From assembly GCA_947175005.1 (NCBI GenBank), contig CAMWLD010000113.1:1-7203 (forward strand): DNA of 7,203 bases, written 5' to 3'. A program made the position numbers and the translations under genes. This stretch comes from an uncultured Ruminococcus sp. Lineage in GTDB: Bacteria > Bacillota > Clostridia > Oscillospirales > Ruminococcaceae. Every line of letters begins with the position of its first letter. Position 1 is the stretch's first letter. This document shows, piece after piece, positions 1 to 4,512 of the stretch. The notes beneath the pieces were generated by a model that was given only the letters and a program-made list of their open reading frames with translations, was not told the DNA's origin and did not search any database.

Positions 1-98
1 TTGTACATCTGTGCGGCTGTTTTCAAAAACCGGCTGTGGATTCTCTTATAACTGCCCTTTGGTATTGCGCTTTTATCCCATACAAAATTAAAACATAC

Positions 99-130
99 TT
101 AACAAATCCGTCAAAAAAATATGGTATAAT
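99..130 (+). promoter_or_regulatory. Sigma-A promoter with extended -10 for the DUF6472-like/sfsA/rsmA cluster
   Basis: A perfect TATAAT lies at 125-130, preceded by TG at 122-123, which makes an extended -10. The best -35 is TTAACA at 99-104, but the spacer is 20 nt, so the extended -10 probably carries most of the recognition. Transcription would start near 137, about 25 nt before the first ATG at 161. A purine-rich ribosome binding site (AAAGGAAAA, about 143-152) lies in between. Bases 1-98 hold no gene I can support. One plus frame stays open from 3 to 163, but its product is Lys-rich at the end, runs through the promoter and looks non-coding. Confidence 0.6.
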
Positions 131-160
131 TAGTAAAAAGAAAAAAGGAAAACTAAAAAA

Positions 161-334
161 ATGACTAACTGTGAAAGCTGCGTAAATTACGTATATGACG
201 AGGATTACGAATGCTATACCTGCCTTGTGAATCTGGACGAGGACGAAATGTACCGCTTTGTTCACGGCGTAAGTTCCGACTGCCCCTATTTTCGCCTTGA
301 CGATGAATACGGGGTTGTAAGGCACCAAATGTGA
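161..334 (+). CDS. Small Cys-rich protein with two CxxC motifs (DUF6472-like)
   Basis: This is a 57-residue, strongly acidic protein. Cysteines at 4 and 7 (CESC) and at 18 and 21 (CYTC) form two CxxC knuckles, and a fifth lies at 41 in a DCPYFRLDDEY stretch, so a small zinc-ribbon-like metal site is plausible. The pattern (MTNCESC near the start, NLDEDEMYRF in the middle, CPYFRLDDEY near the end) matches my memory of the clostridial DUF6472 family, whose function is unknown. The ATG has an AAGGAAAA ribosome binding site about 9 nt upstream. Only 7 nt separate its TGA from the sfsA ATG, and the GAGGG serving sfsA overlaps this stop codon, so the two genes are co-transcribed and probably translationally coupled. 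No signal peptide or membrane segment is present. The family name is from memory; the coding status is well supported by codon use, ribosome binding site and spacing. Confidence 0.85.
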   Translation: MTNCESCVNYVYDEDYECYTCLVNLDEDEMYRFVHGVSSDCPYFRLDDEYGVVRHQM

Positions 335-341
335 GGGCACA

Positions 342-1058
342 ATGAAATACGAGAACACTATCCGGGGACGGTTTATCGAGCGTCCAAACAGGTTCATTGC
401 CGCGGTGGAGATAAACGGAAAGACCGAGACTGCCCATGTGAAAAACACAGGCCGCTGCCGTGAGCTTCTGACTCCGGGAGCAACGGTGATACTTCAGCGC
501 TTTCCCGAAAATTCGCCCCGAAAGACCAAGCTTGATCTTATTGCGGTCTACAAAGAAAATCTGCTTATAAATATGGACAGTCAAAGCCCCAACAAGGCGG
601 CGGCGGAGTTTATCCCGCAGCTTTTTTCGGGTGTTACTCTTATCCGTCCGGAAACAAAATTCGGAAATTCCCGTTTTGATTTTTACATAGAGGCGGAAAA
701 TATCCCCGAAAAATGTTCGGAAAAAAGGGATAAAAATTTACGCAGGATTTTTATGGAAGTAAAGGGCTGCACACTGGAGGCGGACGGCGTTTGCAGATTC
801 CCCGACGCTCCCACAGAGCGGGGGCGAAAGCATTTGGACGAGCTTGCAAGGTGCATTGAATCGGGATATGAGGCGTATGTGCTTTTTGTGATACAGATGA
901 GCGGAATGAAATACTTTACCCCGAATTATGACACCGACCCGGAATTCGGCGAGGCGCATAAAAGGGCGGTCAAAGCGGGAGTTACCCCCTTGGCGTACAG
1001 CTGCAAAGTTACCGAGGACAGCATGGTCATTGACAAGCCCGTAAAAATAGTCTTGTGA
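342..1058 (+). CDS. sfsA: DNA/RNA nuclease SfsA (sugar fermentation stimulation protein)
   Basis: This is a 238-residue protein, the usual SfsA length. The N-terminal part (about 1-80) corresponds to the OB-like domain and includes HVKNTGRCREL at 32-42. The C-terminal part is the PD-(D/E)XK nuclease-like domain, with SRFDF at 110-114, EVKGCTL at 139-145 and the family signature FPDAPTERGRKHL at 153-165. D113, E139 and K141 are the likely metal-binding and catalytic residues, and all are present. SfsA was named for stimulating maltose metabolism in E. coli and binds DNA; its physiological role in Firmicutes is not settled. The ATG at 342 has a GAGGG at 333-337 overlapping the upstream stop, and it starts 7 nt after the DUF6472-like gene. 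The frame ends at TGA 1056-1058. An insert of about 15 charged residues between the SRFDF and EVKG motifs (about 117-135) is longer than in many homologues, but the motifs are intact. Confidence 0.96.
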   Translation: MKYENTIRGRFIERPNRFIAAVEINGKTETAHVKNTGRCRELLTPGATVILQRFPENSPRKTKLDLIAVYKENLLINMDSQSPNKAAAEFIPQLFSGVTLIRPETKFGNSRFDFYIEAENIPEKCSEKRDKNLRRIFMEVKGCTLEADGVCRFPDAPTERGRKHLDELARCIESGYEAYVLFVIQMSGMKYFTPNYDTDPEFGEAHKRAVKAGVTPLAYSCKVTEDSMVIDKPVKIVL

Positions 1059-1120
1059 TTTTTCGGACAAATGAAAATTTTTATAAACATATACTAAATA
1101 AAGAAAAGGCGAAAACAACT

Positions 1121-1981
1121 ATGGAAAATCTTGCAAATATCGGCGTAATAAACAGACTTATGGAGCGCTACGGCTTCAGCTTTTCAAAGGGGCTGGGGCA
1201 GAATTTTGTGATAAATCCGTCGGTCGCCCCGAGGATAGCCGAGTTTGGCGGCGCTGACAAGGGCGTGGGGATAATCGAGATAGGCACGGGCTTCGGAGTG
1301 CTGACCCACGAGCTTGCAAAAAGGGCGGAAAAGGTCGTTGCCATTGAGCTGGACAGCCGTCTACTGCCTGTGCTGGAGGAGACCTTGGCGGAGCATGACA
1401 ATATAACCGTAATAAATGAGGACGTGCTTAAAACCGACCTTAAAGCGGTCATTGCCGAGAATTTCGGGGGACTGCGGGCGGCGGTGTGCGCAAATCTCCC
1501 TTATTATATCACGTCTCCTGTGATAATGTATCTGCTGGAAAGCCGCCTGCCTGTGGAGTCGATAACGGTAATGGTGCAAAAGGAGGCGGGGGCGAGGCTG
1601 TGCGCCAGAATGGGCAGCCGCCAGTGCGGGGCGGTGACTGCGGCGGTGAACTATTATGCCGAGCCGAGGCTGCTTTTCAATGTTTCACGGGGCAGCTTTA
1701 TGCCACAGCCAAATGTGGATTCCTGCGTTATAAGGCTTGATATACGGAAAGAACCGCCTGTTAAGGTGGAGGACGAGGAGTTCTTTTTCAAGGTGGTAAG
1801 AGGCAGCTTTTCCCAGCGGCGCAAGACCCTTGTGAACTCCCTTACATCGGCTCTCGGAATGGATAAAAAAGAGGTCACTGCGGCGATAACGGCGGCGGGG
1901 CTGAAAGAGACAATTCGTCCCGAACAGCTGACGCTGGAGGATTTTGCAAAAGTGGCAGGAGAGATAGGCGGGAGGAACTAA
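1121..1981 (+). CDS. rsmA: 16S rRNA (adenine1518-N6/adenine1519-N6)-dimethyltransferase RsmA
   Basis: RsmA (KsgA) transfers four methyl groups from S-adenosylmethionine to two adjacent adenines in the 3'-end helix of 16S rRNA, a late step of 30S assembly. With the ATG at 1121 it has 286 residues, typical for the family. Motifs in order: GLGQNFVINP (24-33), the SAM-binding IIEIGTGFGVLT (51-62), acidic loop AIELD (74-78), INEDVL (98-103), catalytic NLPYYITSP (125-133), VQKEAGARL (152-160), FMPQPNVDSCV (193-203) and the C-terminal FSQRRKTLVNSL (230-241). The SAM loop has Thr where EIGPG is commoner. The frame extends 22 codons upstream to a GTG at 1055 that overlaps the sfsA stop, but that GTG has no ribosome binding site and the extension is not family-like. 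The 1121 ATG has AAAAGG at 1104-1109 and the usual MENLANIG beginning. It probably reads from the sfsA transcript; a weak TATACT at 1090-1095 could add a local promoter. Confidence 0.97.
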   Translation: MENLANIGVINRLMERYGFSFSKGLGQNFVINPSVAPRIAEFGGADKGVGIIEIGTGFGVLTHELAKRAEKVVAIELDSRLLPVLEETLAEHDNITVINEDVLKTDLKAVIAENFGGLRAAVCANLPYYITSPVIMYLLESRLPVESITVMVQKEAGARLCARMGSRQCGAVTAAVNYYAEPRLLFNVSRGSFMPQPNVDSCVIRLDIRKEPPVKVEDEEFFFKVVRGSFSQRRKTLVNSLTSALGMDKKEVTAAITAAGLKETIRPEQLTLEDFAKVAGEIGGRN

Positions 1982-1991
1982 ATAACCGGAT

Positions 1992-2030
1992 AAAAAATCA
2001 GACGGGCTGAATTTTCAGTCCGTCTTTTTT
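1992..2030. terminator. Rho-independent terminator, usable in both directions
   Basis: A 10-bp stem (2001-2010 GACGGGCTGA with 2015-2024 TCAGTCCGTC, one G-T wobble) with an ATTT loop is followed by six T on the plus strand (2025-2030). On the minus strand the same hairpin is followed, after two bases, by ATTTTTT. It lies 19 nt after the rsmA stop and about 20 nt before the stop of the convergent minus-strand gene, so it can end both transcripts. Confidence 0.93.
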
Positions 2031-2048
2031 GCGTGCAGCACTTTAATT

Positions 2049-3014
2049 TTATTTGTTTTCTCCCTCGTCCTTATCCGTCTTCATTTCCTCAATAAGCTTT
2101 GCAATGTCGATAAAGGACTTGCCGTAGGCTGATGTAAAGGCTTTTTCTATAGCGTTTGCACGGTCCTTTCCGTTTTCCGAACTGCGAACGTCCTTCATAA
2201 AATTATCCCTGCATTCATGCAGCTTGCGGCAAAGCGCCGTAAGACCTTTTTCCCTTTCGCTGCAGGTCTTGACAAAATCTTCCTCTGAAGCGACCTCTGC
2301 CTTGCCGAAAAGCTTGTTGAAGCCGTCCTCATCAAGGGGAAACTCCGAGCTGTCAATGCCGAAAGCGCCGGCGGCAGCCTTTGCACAATTGTTGTAAGTT
2401 TTAAAGTCAACACGATCCGAATGATCCTCATTTATCAGATCGTCGATCTTGCTCTGAATATCGGCAAGAGCCTGCTCCGCCTTTTCACGGTCAAATGCCG
2501 TACCCTCCGCACAAATGTATTCGTAGTCATCACGATAGAGACCTGTTACCGTCCCGTATTCGTCCGCAGCCGAATGCGTGATACCGTCGGGATCGTCAAG
2601 CAAGCCTTGATAATAGTCTCTTTCCTCGGAATAACGGCTGTAAAGATATTGGTTTGCTTTGGTGCGAGCCGCCTCGCCTGCAATGGCTATCTCCATGTAA
2701 GCGTACCCTGCCATGCCTTTGGAAATTTTATCTGCACTTTCCGCCGTTTCGGTTTTTGAGAGCATTTTCCGCATTTCGGCAGCTCTGCCGCTTGCGGCAA
2801 TGTTGCCTGCGGCAAATTCCTCGGAGGAAGCCCCGTTTGCAAGCTGCTTGAACAGATCGCTTATCTTCAGTCTGTCAAAACGTTTTTCAAAATTATTCCC
2901 CAAAACATTTCCCAAAGGCGTTCCCGAACTGCCGTCTTGCTTCTGCACGCCCAATACCGAACGCGCTGTTTGCGATGCCGTGAAATTATTTAAATTTGCG
3001 CCGTTTATTACCAT
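2049..3014 (-). CDS. Hypothetical helical protein, candidate sigma-D regulon member
   Basis: This 321-residue protein matches no family I recognise. It has no signal peptide or membrane segment. Residues 1-40 are rich in Asn, Ser, Thr, Gly and Gln and look disordered. Most of the rest reads as charged or Ala-rich helix: 42-130 (including MEIAIAGEAARTKANQYL around 107-124), 173-197 and 240-315. Five cysteines are scattered (168, 210, 251, 262, 268), and the C-terminus is a charged tail. The ATG at 3014 is firm: a GGGAGGAA ribosome binding site at 3021-3028 lies 6 nt upstream, and codon use matches the GC-balanced neighbours. The gene converges on rsmA and shares its terminator. Upstream, 3066-3092 carries a near-consensus sigma-D (sigma-28) promoter. 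A disordered polar N-terminus and such a promoter would suit a flagellum-exported or motility-linked protein, but that is inference from the promoter alone. No flagellar gene is in the window. Confidence 0.88.
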   Translation of the reverse strand: MVINGANLNNFTASQTARSVLGVQKQDGSSGTPLGNVLGNNFEKRFDRLKISDLFKQLANGASSEEFAAGNIAASGRAAEMRKMLSKTETAESADKISKGMAGYAYMEIAIAGEAARTKANQYLYSRYSEERDYYQGLLDDPDGITHSAADEYGTVTGLYRDDYEYICAEGTAFDREKAEQALADIQSKIDDLINEDHSDRVDFKTYNNCAKAAAGAFGIDSSEFPLDEDGFNKLFGKAEVASEEDFVKTCSEREKGLTALCRKLHECRDNFMKDVRSSENGKDRANAIEKAFTSAYGKSFIDIAKLIEEMKTDKDEGENK

Positions 3015-3020
3015 TGCTGT

Positions 3021-3049
3021 TTCCTCCCATATTATGTTTTTGCATAATA
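3021..3049 (-). promoter_or_regulatory. Strong ribosome binding site preceded by a perfect 7-bp inverted repeat
   Basis: On the minus strand, GGGAGGAA (3021-3028) precedes the start codon of the hypothetical protein. One base further upstream lies a perfect inverted repeat, TATTATG (3043-3049) and CATAATA (3030-3036), with a 6-nt centre of CAAAAA. In RNA it would be a weak AU-rich hairpin next to the ribosome binding site; in DNA it could be an operator. I know of no regulator for this sequence. Confidence 0.5.
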
Positions 3050-3065
3050 ACTCTGCTTATTGTTT

Positions 3066-3092
3066 ATATCGTCTTTTTTCTTTTTCCCTTTA
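3066..3092 (-). promoter_or_regulatory. Candidate sigma-D (sigma-28) promoter
   Basis: Read on the minus strand, TAAA (3092-3089) is followed by exactly 15 nt (3088-3074) and then GACGATAT (3073-3066). The Bacillus sigma-D consensus as I know it is TAAA-N15-GCCGATAT, so 11 of 12 bases and the spacing match. The -10 ends about 51 nt before the start codon of the 321-residue protein. The spacer is an A/G-rich tract, which lowers the information of the TAAA half, but GACGATAT is not a product of that tract. No good TTGACA/TATAAT pair competes with it nearby. Confidence 0.55.
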
Positions 3093-3131
3093 GTTTAAGA
3101 CGGAGAATTTTACAATTATTTAACATTTGCT

Positions 3132-3146
3132 GCCGCCCCCGGCGGC
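3132..3146 (-). terminator. GC-rich hairpin after the ancestral lipoprotein stop
   Basis: GCCGCC (3132-3137) and GGCGGC (3141-3146) form a perfect 6-bp stem with a 3-nt loop. On the minus strand it begins 3 nt after the TGA at 3150-3152 that would end the lipoprotein frame if the amber codon were not there. No T-run follows (AGCAAATGTT), so it is not a classical intrinsic terminator. It may be a weak terminator or a 3'-end stabilising hairpin. Confidence 0.4.
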
Positions 3147-3149
3147 TTC

Positions 3150-3242
3150 TCAGCTTATTTCAAACTCCGAAGATAAATAATGTCTTTCCGAATAAAAATA
3201 GTCGCCGTTATCATTGGCAGCGAGAAAATAAGCTGCTATGCG
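3150..3242 (-). pseudogene. Severed C-terminal end of the Ig-like lipoprotein, in frame after an amber codon
   Basis: After the TAG at 3243-3245 the same frame continues for 30 codons to TGA at 3150-3152. It starts RIAAYF and ends FYSERHYLSSEFEIS. Alternating hydrophobic and polar residues, and the way it follows KLEPGH, are what I expect for the last two strands of this kind of Ig-like domain, where the usual text is close to 'PGxYRIV...Y...F.I'. Tyr (TAT or TAC) is the expected residue at the TAG position and is one substitution away. The segment therefore looks like the original 3' end of the gene, not intergenic DNA. Confidence 0.7.
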
Positions 3243-3680
3243 CTAATGCCCCGGTTCAAGCTTTCCGTAAATATTTTCCCACTTTACGTCATATTCATTT
3301 GAACAGCCGCTTCCGATAATCACTCCGTACCCTAAAGACCCTTCAATATTGTAAATATACGGCAAGCTGTACCAGCTGCCGTTCAGCTGTATCTGAAGCT
3401 CATACTCAATTCCCGTATCTATTTCTCTGTCAAGGTCATTGTATATCTTGTATTTTGCCGATGAATCATCAAAGTTTATCAGTTCCATAGTTACACTGTC
3501 AATGGCGTTTGTTTTTCCCTCAAAGACCGTATAGCCATCCGGGATTCTGATTTCGGAAACTGTTGTGCTTTCTTCGGTCTCGGGCGGTATTTCCGCTGTA
3601 TTATTTTCACTGCTTTCACCGCAGCCGCACAGCGTTCCGATCATCAGCATTGCCGCAAAAATTTTAAATACCCTTTTCAT
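3243..3680 (-). CDS. Lipoprotein with an Ig-like domain, truncated by an in-frame amber codon
   Basis: As read, this is a 145-residue surface lipoprotein. Residues 1-19 are a type II signal peptide: MKR charge, hydrophobic core FAAMLMIG, lipobox LCG before Cys20, the lipidated residue. A Ser/Thr/Glu-rich linker follows (21-45), then a beta-rich domain from about 50. The pattern VTMELINF (63-70), YKIYND (77-82), LQIQLNGSWYSLP (95-107) and KWENIYGKLEPGH (133-145) resembles the bacterial Ig-like domain I know as Big_14 (name from memory). The function of that family is unknown. The ATG at 3680 has an AAGGAG site (3690-3695) 9 nt upstream and a consensus sigma-A promoter. The protein stops at TAG right after LEPGH, where a Tyr is expected, and the missing 30 residues remain in frame downstream. 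The full frame of 3150-3680 would give 176 residues. It is a recent nonsense allele, a sequencing error, or a read-through case; its last strands are missing as read. Confidence 0.8.
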   Translation of the reverse strand: MKRVFKIFAAMLMIGTLCGCGESSENNTAEIPPETEESTTVSEIRIPDGYTVFEGKTNAIDSVTMELINFDDSSAKYKIYNDLDREIDTGIEYELQIQLNGSWYSLPYIYNIEGSLGYGVIIGSGCSNEYDVKWENIYGKLEPGH

Positions 3681-3728
3681 ATTTACCGACTCCTTTTTTC
3701 GCCGAATTATTTGTCTGCCGTTTCCTTA

Positions 3729-3757
3729 ATTATAGCAAATTTTAAGTTGCCTGTCAA
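3729..3757 (-). promoter_or_regulatory. Consensus sigma-A promoter of the lipoprotein gene
   Basis: On the minus strand, TTGACA (3757-3752), a 17-nt spacer and TATAAT (3734-3729) form a perfect consensus promoter, with TGC before the -10 adding an extended -10. Transcription would start near 3722, leaving a leader of about 40 nt to the ATG at 3680. No operator-like palindrome overlaps it, so strong and largely constitutive expression is the simplest reading. Confidence 0.9.
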
Positions 3758-3795
3758 TTTCGAATATCTCATATAGATTTGTTCAGCACTTTTTC

Positions 3796-3823
3796 TTGCT
3801 TCCTGCTTCTTGCCTCTTGCTTC
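3796..3823 (-). repeat. Heptanucleotide tandem repeat, array 1
   Basis: There are four 7-nt units in a row. Read on the minus strand they are GAAGCAA, GAGGCAA, GAAGCAG, GAAGCAA. The array lies 38 nt upstream of the lipoprotein -35 element and between that promoter and the stop codon of the AT-rich gene. The same four units, in the same order with the same variants, occur at 4423-4450, so the arrays duplicated together with the surrounding repeat. Confidence 0.92.
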
Positions 3824-3846
3824 TGTCAGCATTCGCCGTTTCGGTT

Positions 3847-4203
3847 TTATTCTGAATCTGATTTGTTTTCTATTTTTTTATACTCATCATATACTATAGC
3901 TGCCCATTCATATACCTTGTTTTGTACATTTTCGTCGTTTGTATGTACCTCCCAAAAATAATCTAACATATTAGTCCACCATGTATAAACCCTTATGTTA
4001 TCTTTTATAAATGAACCATGCTGATCGTCCCAACCATAAAAGCCAAAATATTTTCTTGGTTTCAATAGTCGTTGAATTATTTTTTCCATTTCATCACCAT
4101 CTCTCCAATTATCAAAAATATATTCACTAAAAACAATTTTATATTTATTTCCATTCATATATCCGATAACATTTTTATGAGTTCTGTTAACTTTATCATT
4201 CAT
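3847..4203 (-). CDS. AT-rich orphan protein, Trp-rich, unknown function
   Basis: This is a 118-residue soluble protein that I do not recognise. It is rich in aromatics: six Trp (33, 58, 75, 76, 84, 100) and many Tyr and Phe. Notable stretches are FGFYGWDDQHG (53-63) and VYTWWTNMLDYFWEV (72-86), and the tail is acidic. There is no signal peptide or membrane helix. Sampled stretches are only about 23-28% GC against about 60% in parts of spoIIE, so it looks acquired. I chose the ATG at 4203 because GCAGGAA lies about 7 nt upstream. The frame also runs up to a TTG at 4281, which has no ribosome binding site. It is transcribed from the copy-B promoter (4347-4375) through a leader of about 137 nt that still holds the ribosome binding site and first codons of a lost lipoprotein copy. 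Small acidic Trp-rich proteins in acquired islands are sometimes immunity proteins, but nothing here proves it. Confidence 0.8.
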   Translation of the reverse strand: MNDKVNRTHKNVIGYMNGNKYKIVFSEYIFDNWRDGDEMEKIIQRLLKPRKYFGFYGWDDQHGSFIKDNIRVYTWWTNMLDYFWEVHTNDENVQNKVYEWAAIVYDEYKKIENKSDSE

Positions 4204-4346
4204 AAATAATTCCTGCCTCTTGTTGATAAAACAATACTTAAAATTCAGTAAATATATTATCTTTTTTAAATCAGTATTCAAATCACTGTCCGCTTCAAAT
4301 TTGCCGACCTCTTTTTTCGCCGTATTATTTGTCCGCCGTTTTTTTA

Positions 4347-4375
4347 ATTATATCAAATTTTAAGTTACCTGTCAA
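4347..4375 (-). promoter_or_regulatory. Consensus sigma-A promoter of the AT-rich gene
   Basis: On the minus strand, TTGACA (4375-4370), a 17-nt spacer and TATAAT (4352-4347), with TGA before the -10, duplicate the lipoprotein promoter. Spacer differences are few, for example GGTAAC for GGCAAC. It diverges from spoIIE and would give the AT-rich gene a leader of about 137 nt. Confidence 0.88.
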
Positions 4376-4422
4376 TTCCGAATATCTCATACAGATTATA
4401 TAGATTTGTTCAGCGTTTTTTC

Positions 4423-4450
4423 TTGCTTCCTGCTTCTTGCCTCTTGCTTC
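4423..4450 (-). repeat. Heptanucleotide tandem repeat, array 2
   Basis: There are four 7-nt units identical in order and sequence to array 1 (minus strand GAAGCAA, GAGGCAA, GAAGCAG, GAAGCAA). The array lies between the divergent promoters of the AT-rich gene and spoIIE, about 34 nt upstream of the spoIIE -10. Perfect conservation of 28 nt inside a repeat that has diverged elsewhere suggests either recent exchange or selection. Confidence 0.92.
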
Positions 4451-4454
4451 TCCG

Positions 4455-4489
4455 TTTCGAGTAATTTCGCATTTATAAAGCAGTATAAT
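4455..4489 (+). promoter_or_regulatory. Probable spoIIE promoter region
   Basis: TATAAT at 4484-4489 is a perfect -10. At the standard distance there is no good -35 (GTAATT), as in promoters that need an activator. Two TTTCG heptamers, TTTCGAG (4455-4461) and TTTCGCA (4465-4471), repeat at 10-bp spacing across the -35 region. In Bacillus, spoIIE is activated by phosphorylated Spo0A bound at the -35 region, with reverse box TTCGNCA. These two sites match only in part, so Spo0A control here is a guess. Transcription would start near 4496, about 50 nt before the ATG at 4546. Confidence 0.5.
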
Positions 4490-4512
4490 TATTTTCATAT
4501 AAAAATAAAATG

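Larger units (their letters stand above)
3672..3843 (-). repeat. Imperfect direct repeat, copy A (promoter-leader unit)
   Basis: This segment aligns with 4290-4459. It covers the first lipoprotein codons, ribosome binding site, TATAAT and TTGACA elements, a GAATATCTCAT block, the heptamer array and a CCGTTTCG tail. The offset is 618 nt from the start codon to the promoter and 627 nt in the heptamer array, owing to a 9-nt insertion in copy B near 4391. Copy A has about 12 extra nt (3825-3835) before the CCGTTTCG tail. Most other differences are single substitutions. Copy A is the functional leader of the lipoprotein gene. Confidence 0.9.
4290..4459 (-). repeat. Imperfect direct repeat, copy B
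   Basis: This is the second copy of the promoter-leader unit at 3672-3843, in the same orientation. It contains TTGACA/TATAAT, the AAAAAAGAGG leader, the GAATATCTCAT block, the heptamer array and the CCGTTTCG tail. A 9-nt insertion (near 4391-4399) separates the block from ATAGATTTG. At the place of the lipoprotein ATG (3680) it has TTG (4298-4296), followed by AAG CGG ACA and soon TGA, a remnant of the MKR start. Copies A and B together flank the AT-rich gene. The stretch 4204-4545 (342 nt) without a gene consists of this repeat and the divergent spoIIE promoter. Confidence 0.9.

Noticed and set aside
3..163. Open plus frame that could be the 3' end of an upstream gene
   Set aside because: It runs through the extended -10 promoter and ends in Lys runs, and its residues look like translated AT-rich intergenic DNA.
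1064..1095. Separate promoter for rsmA (TATACT at 1090-1095)
   Set aside because: The -35 candidate (CGGACA) is poor and the spacer is 20 nt; read-through from sfsA suffices, so I did not list it as a feature.
1055..1120. 22-residue N-terminal extension of RsmA from a GTG overlapping the sfsA stop
   Set aside because: The GTG has no ribosome binding site, the extension is unlike the family's N-terminus, and the ATG at 1121 has AAAAGG and the usual MENLANIG beginning.
3151..3235. 10-bp perfect inverted repeat (CAGCTTATTT at 3151-3160, AAATAAGCTG at 3226-3235) as a small mobile element
   Set aside because: Both arms fall inside the severed end of the lipoprotein frame, which explains the sequence; no target duplication or transposon-like end is visible.
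3243..3245. Genome-wide reassignment of TAG to a sense codon
   Set aside because: There is only one instance; a nonsense mutation from a Tyr codon or a base error is simpler. Absence of TAG stops in six genes is weak evidence.
4204..4281. 26-residue N-terminal extension of the AT-rich protein from a TTG at 4281
   Set aside because: There is no ribosome binding site before the TTG, while the ATG at 4203 has GCAGGAA at proper distance; the extension overlaps only leader sequence.
3796..4450. CRISPR array
   Set aside because: The heptamer units are contiguous without spacers, and the long direct repeats are only two copies with a gene between them.
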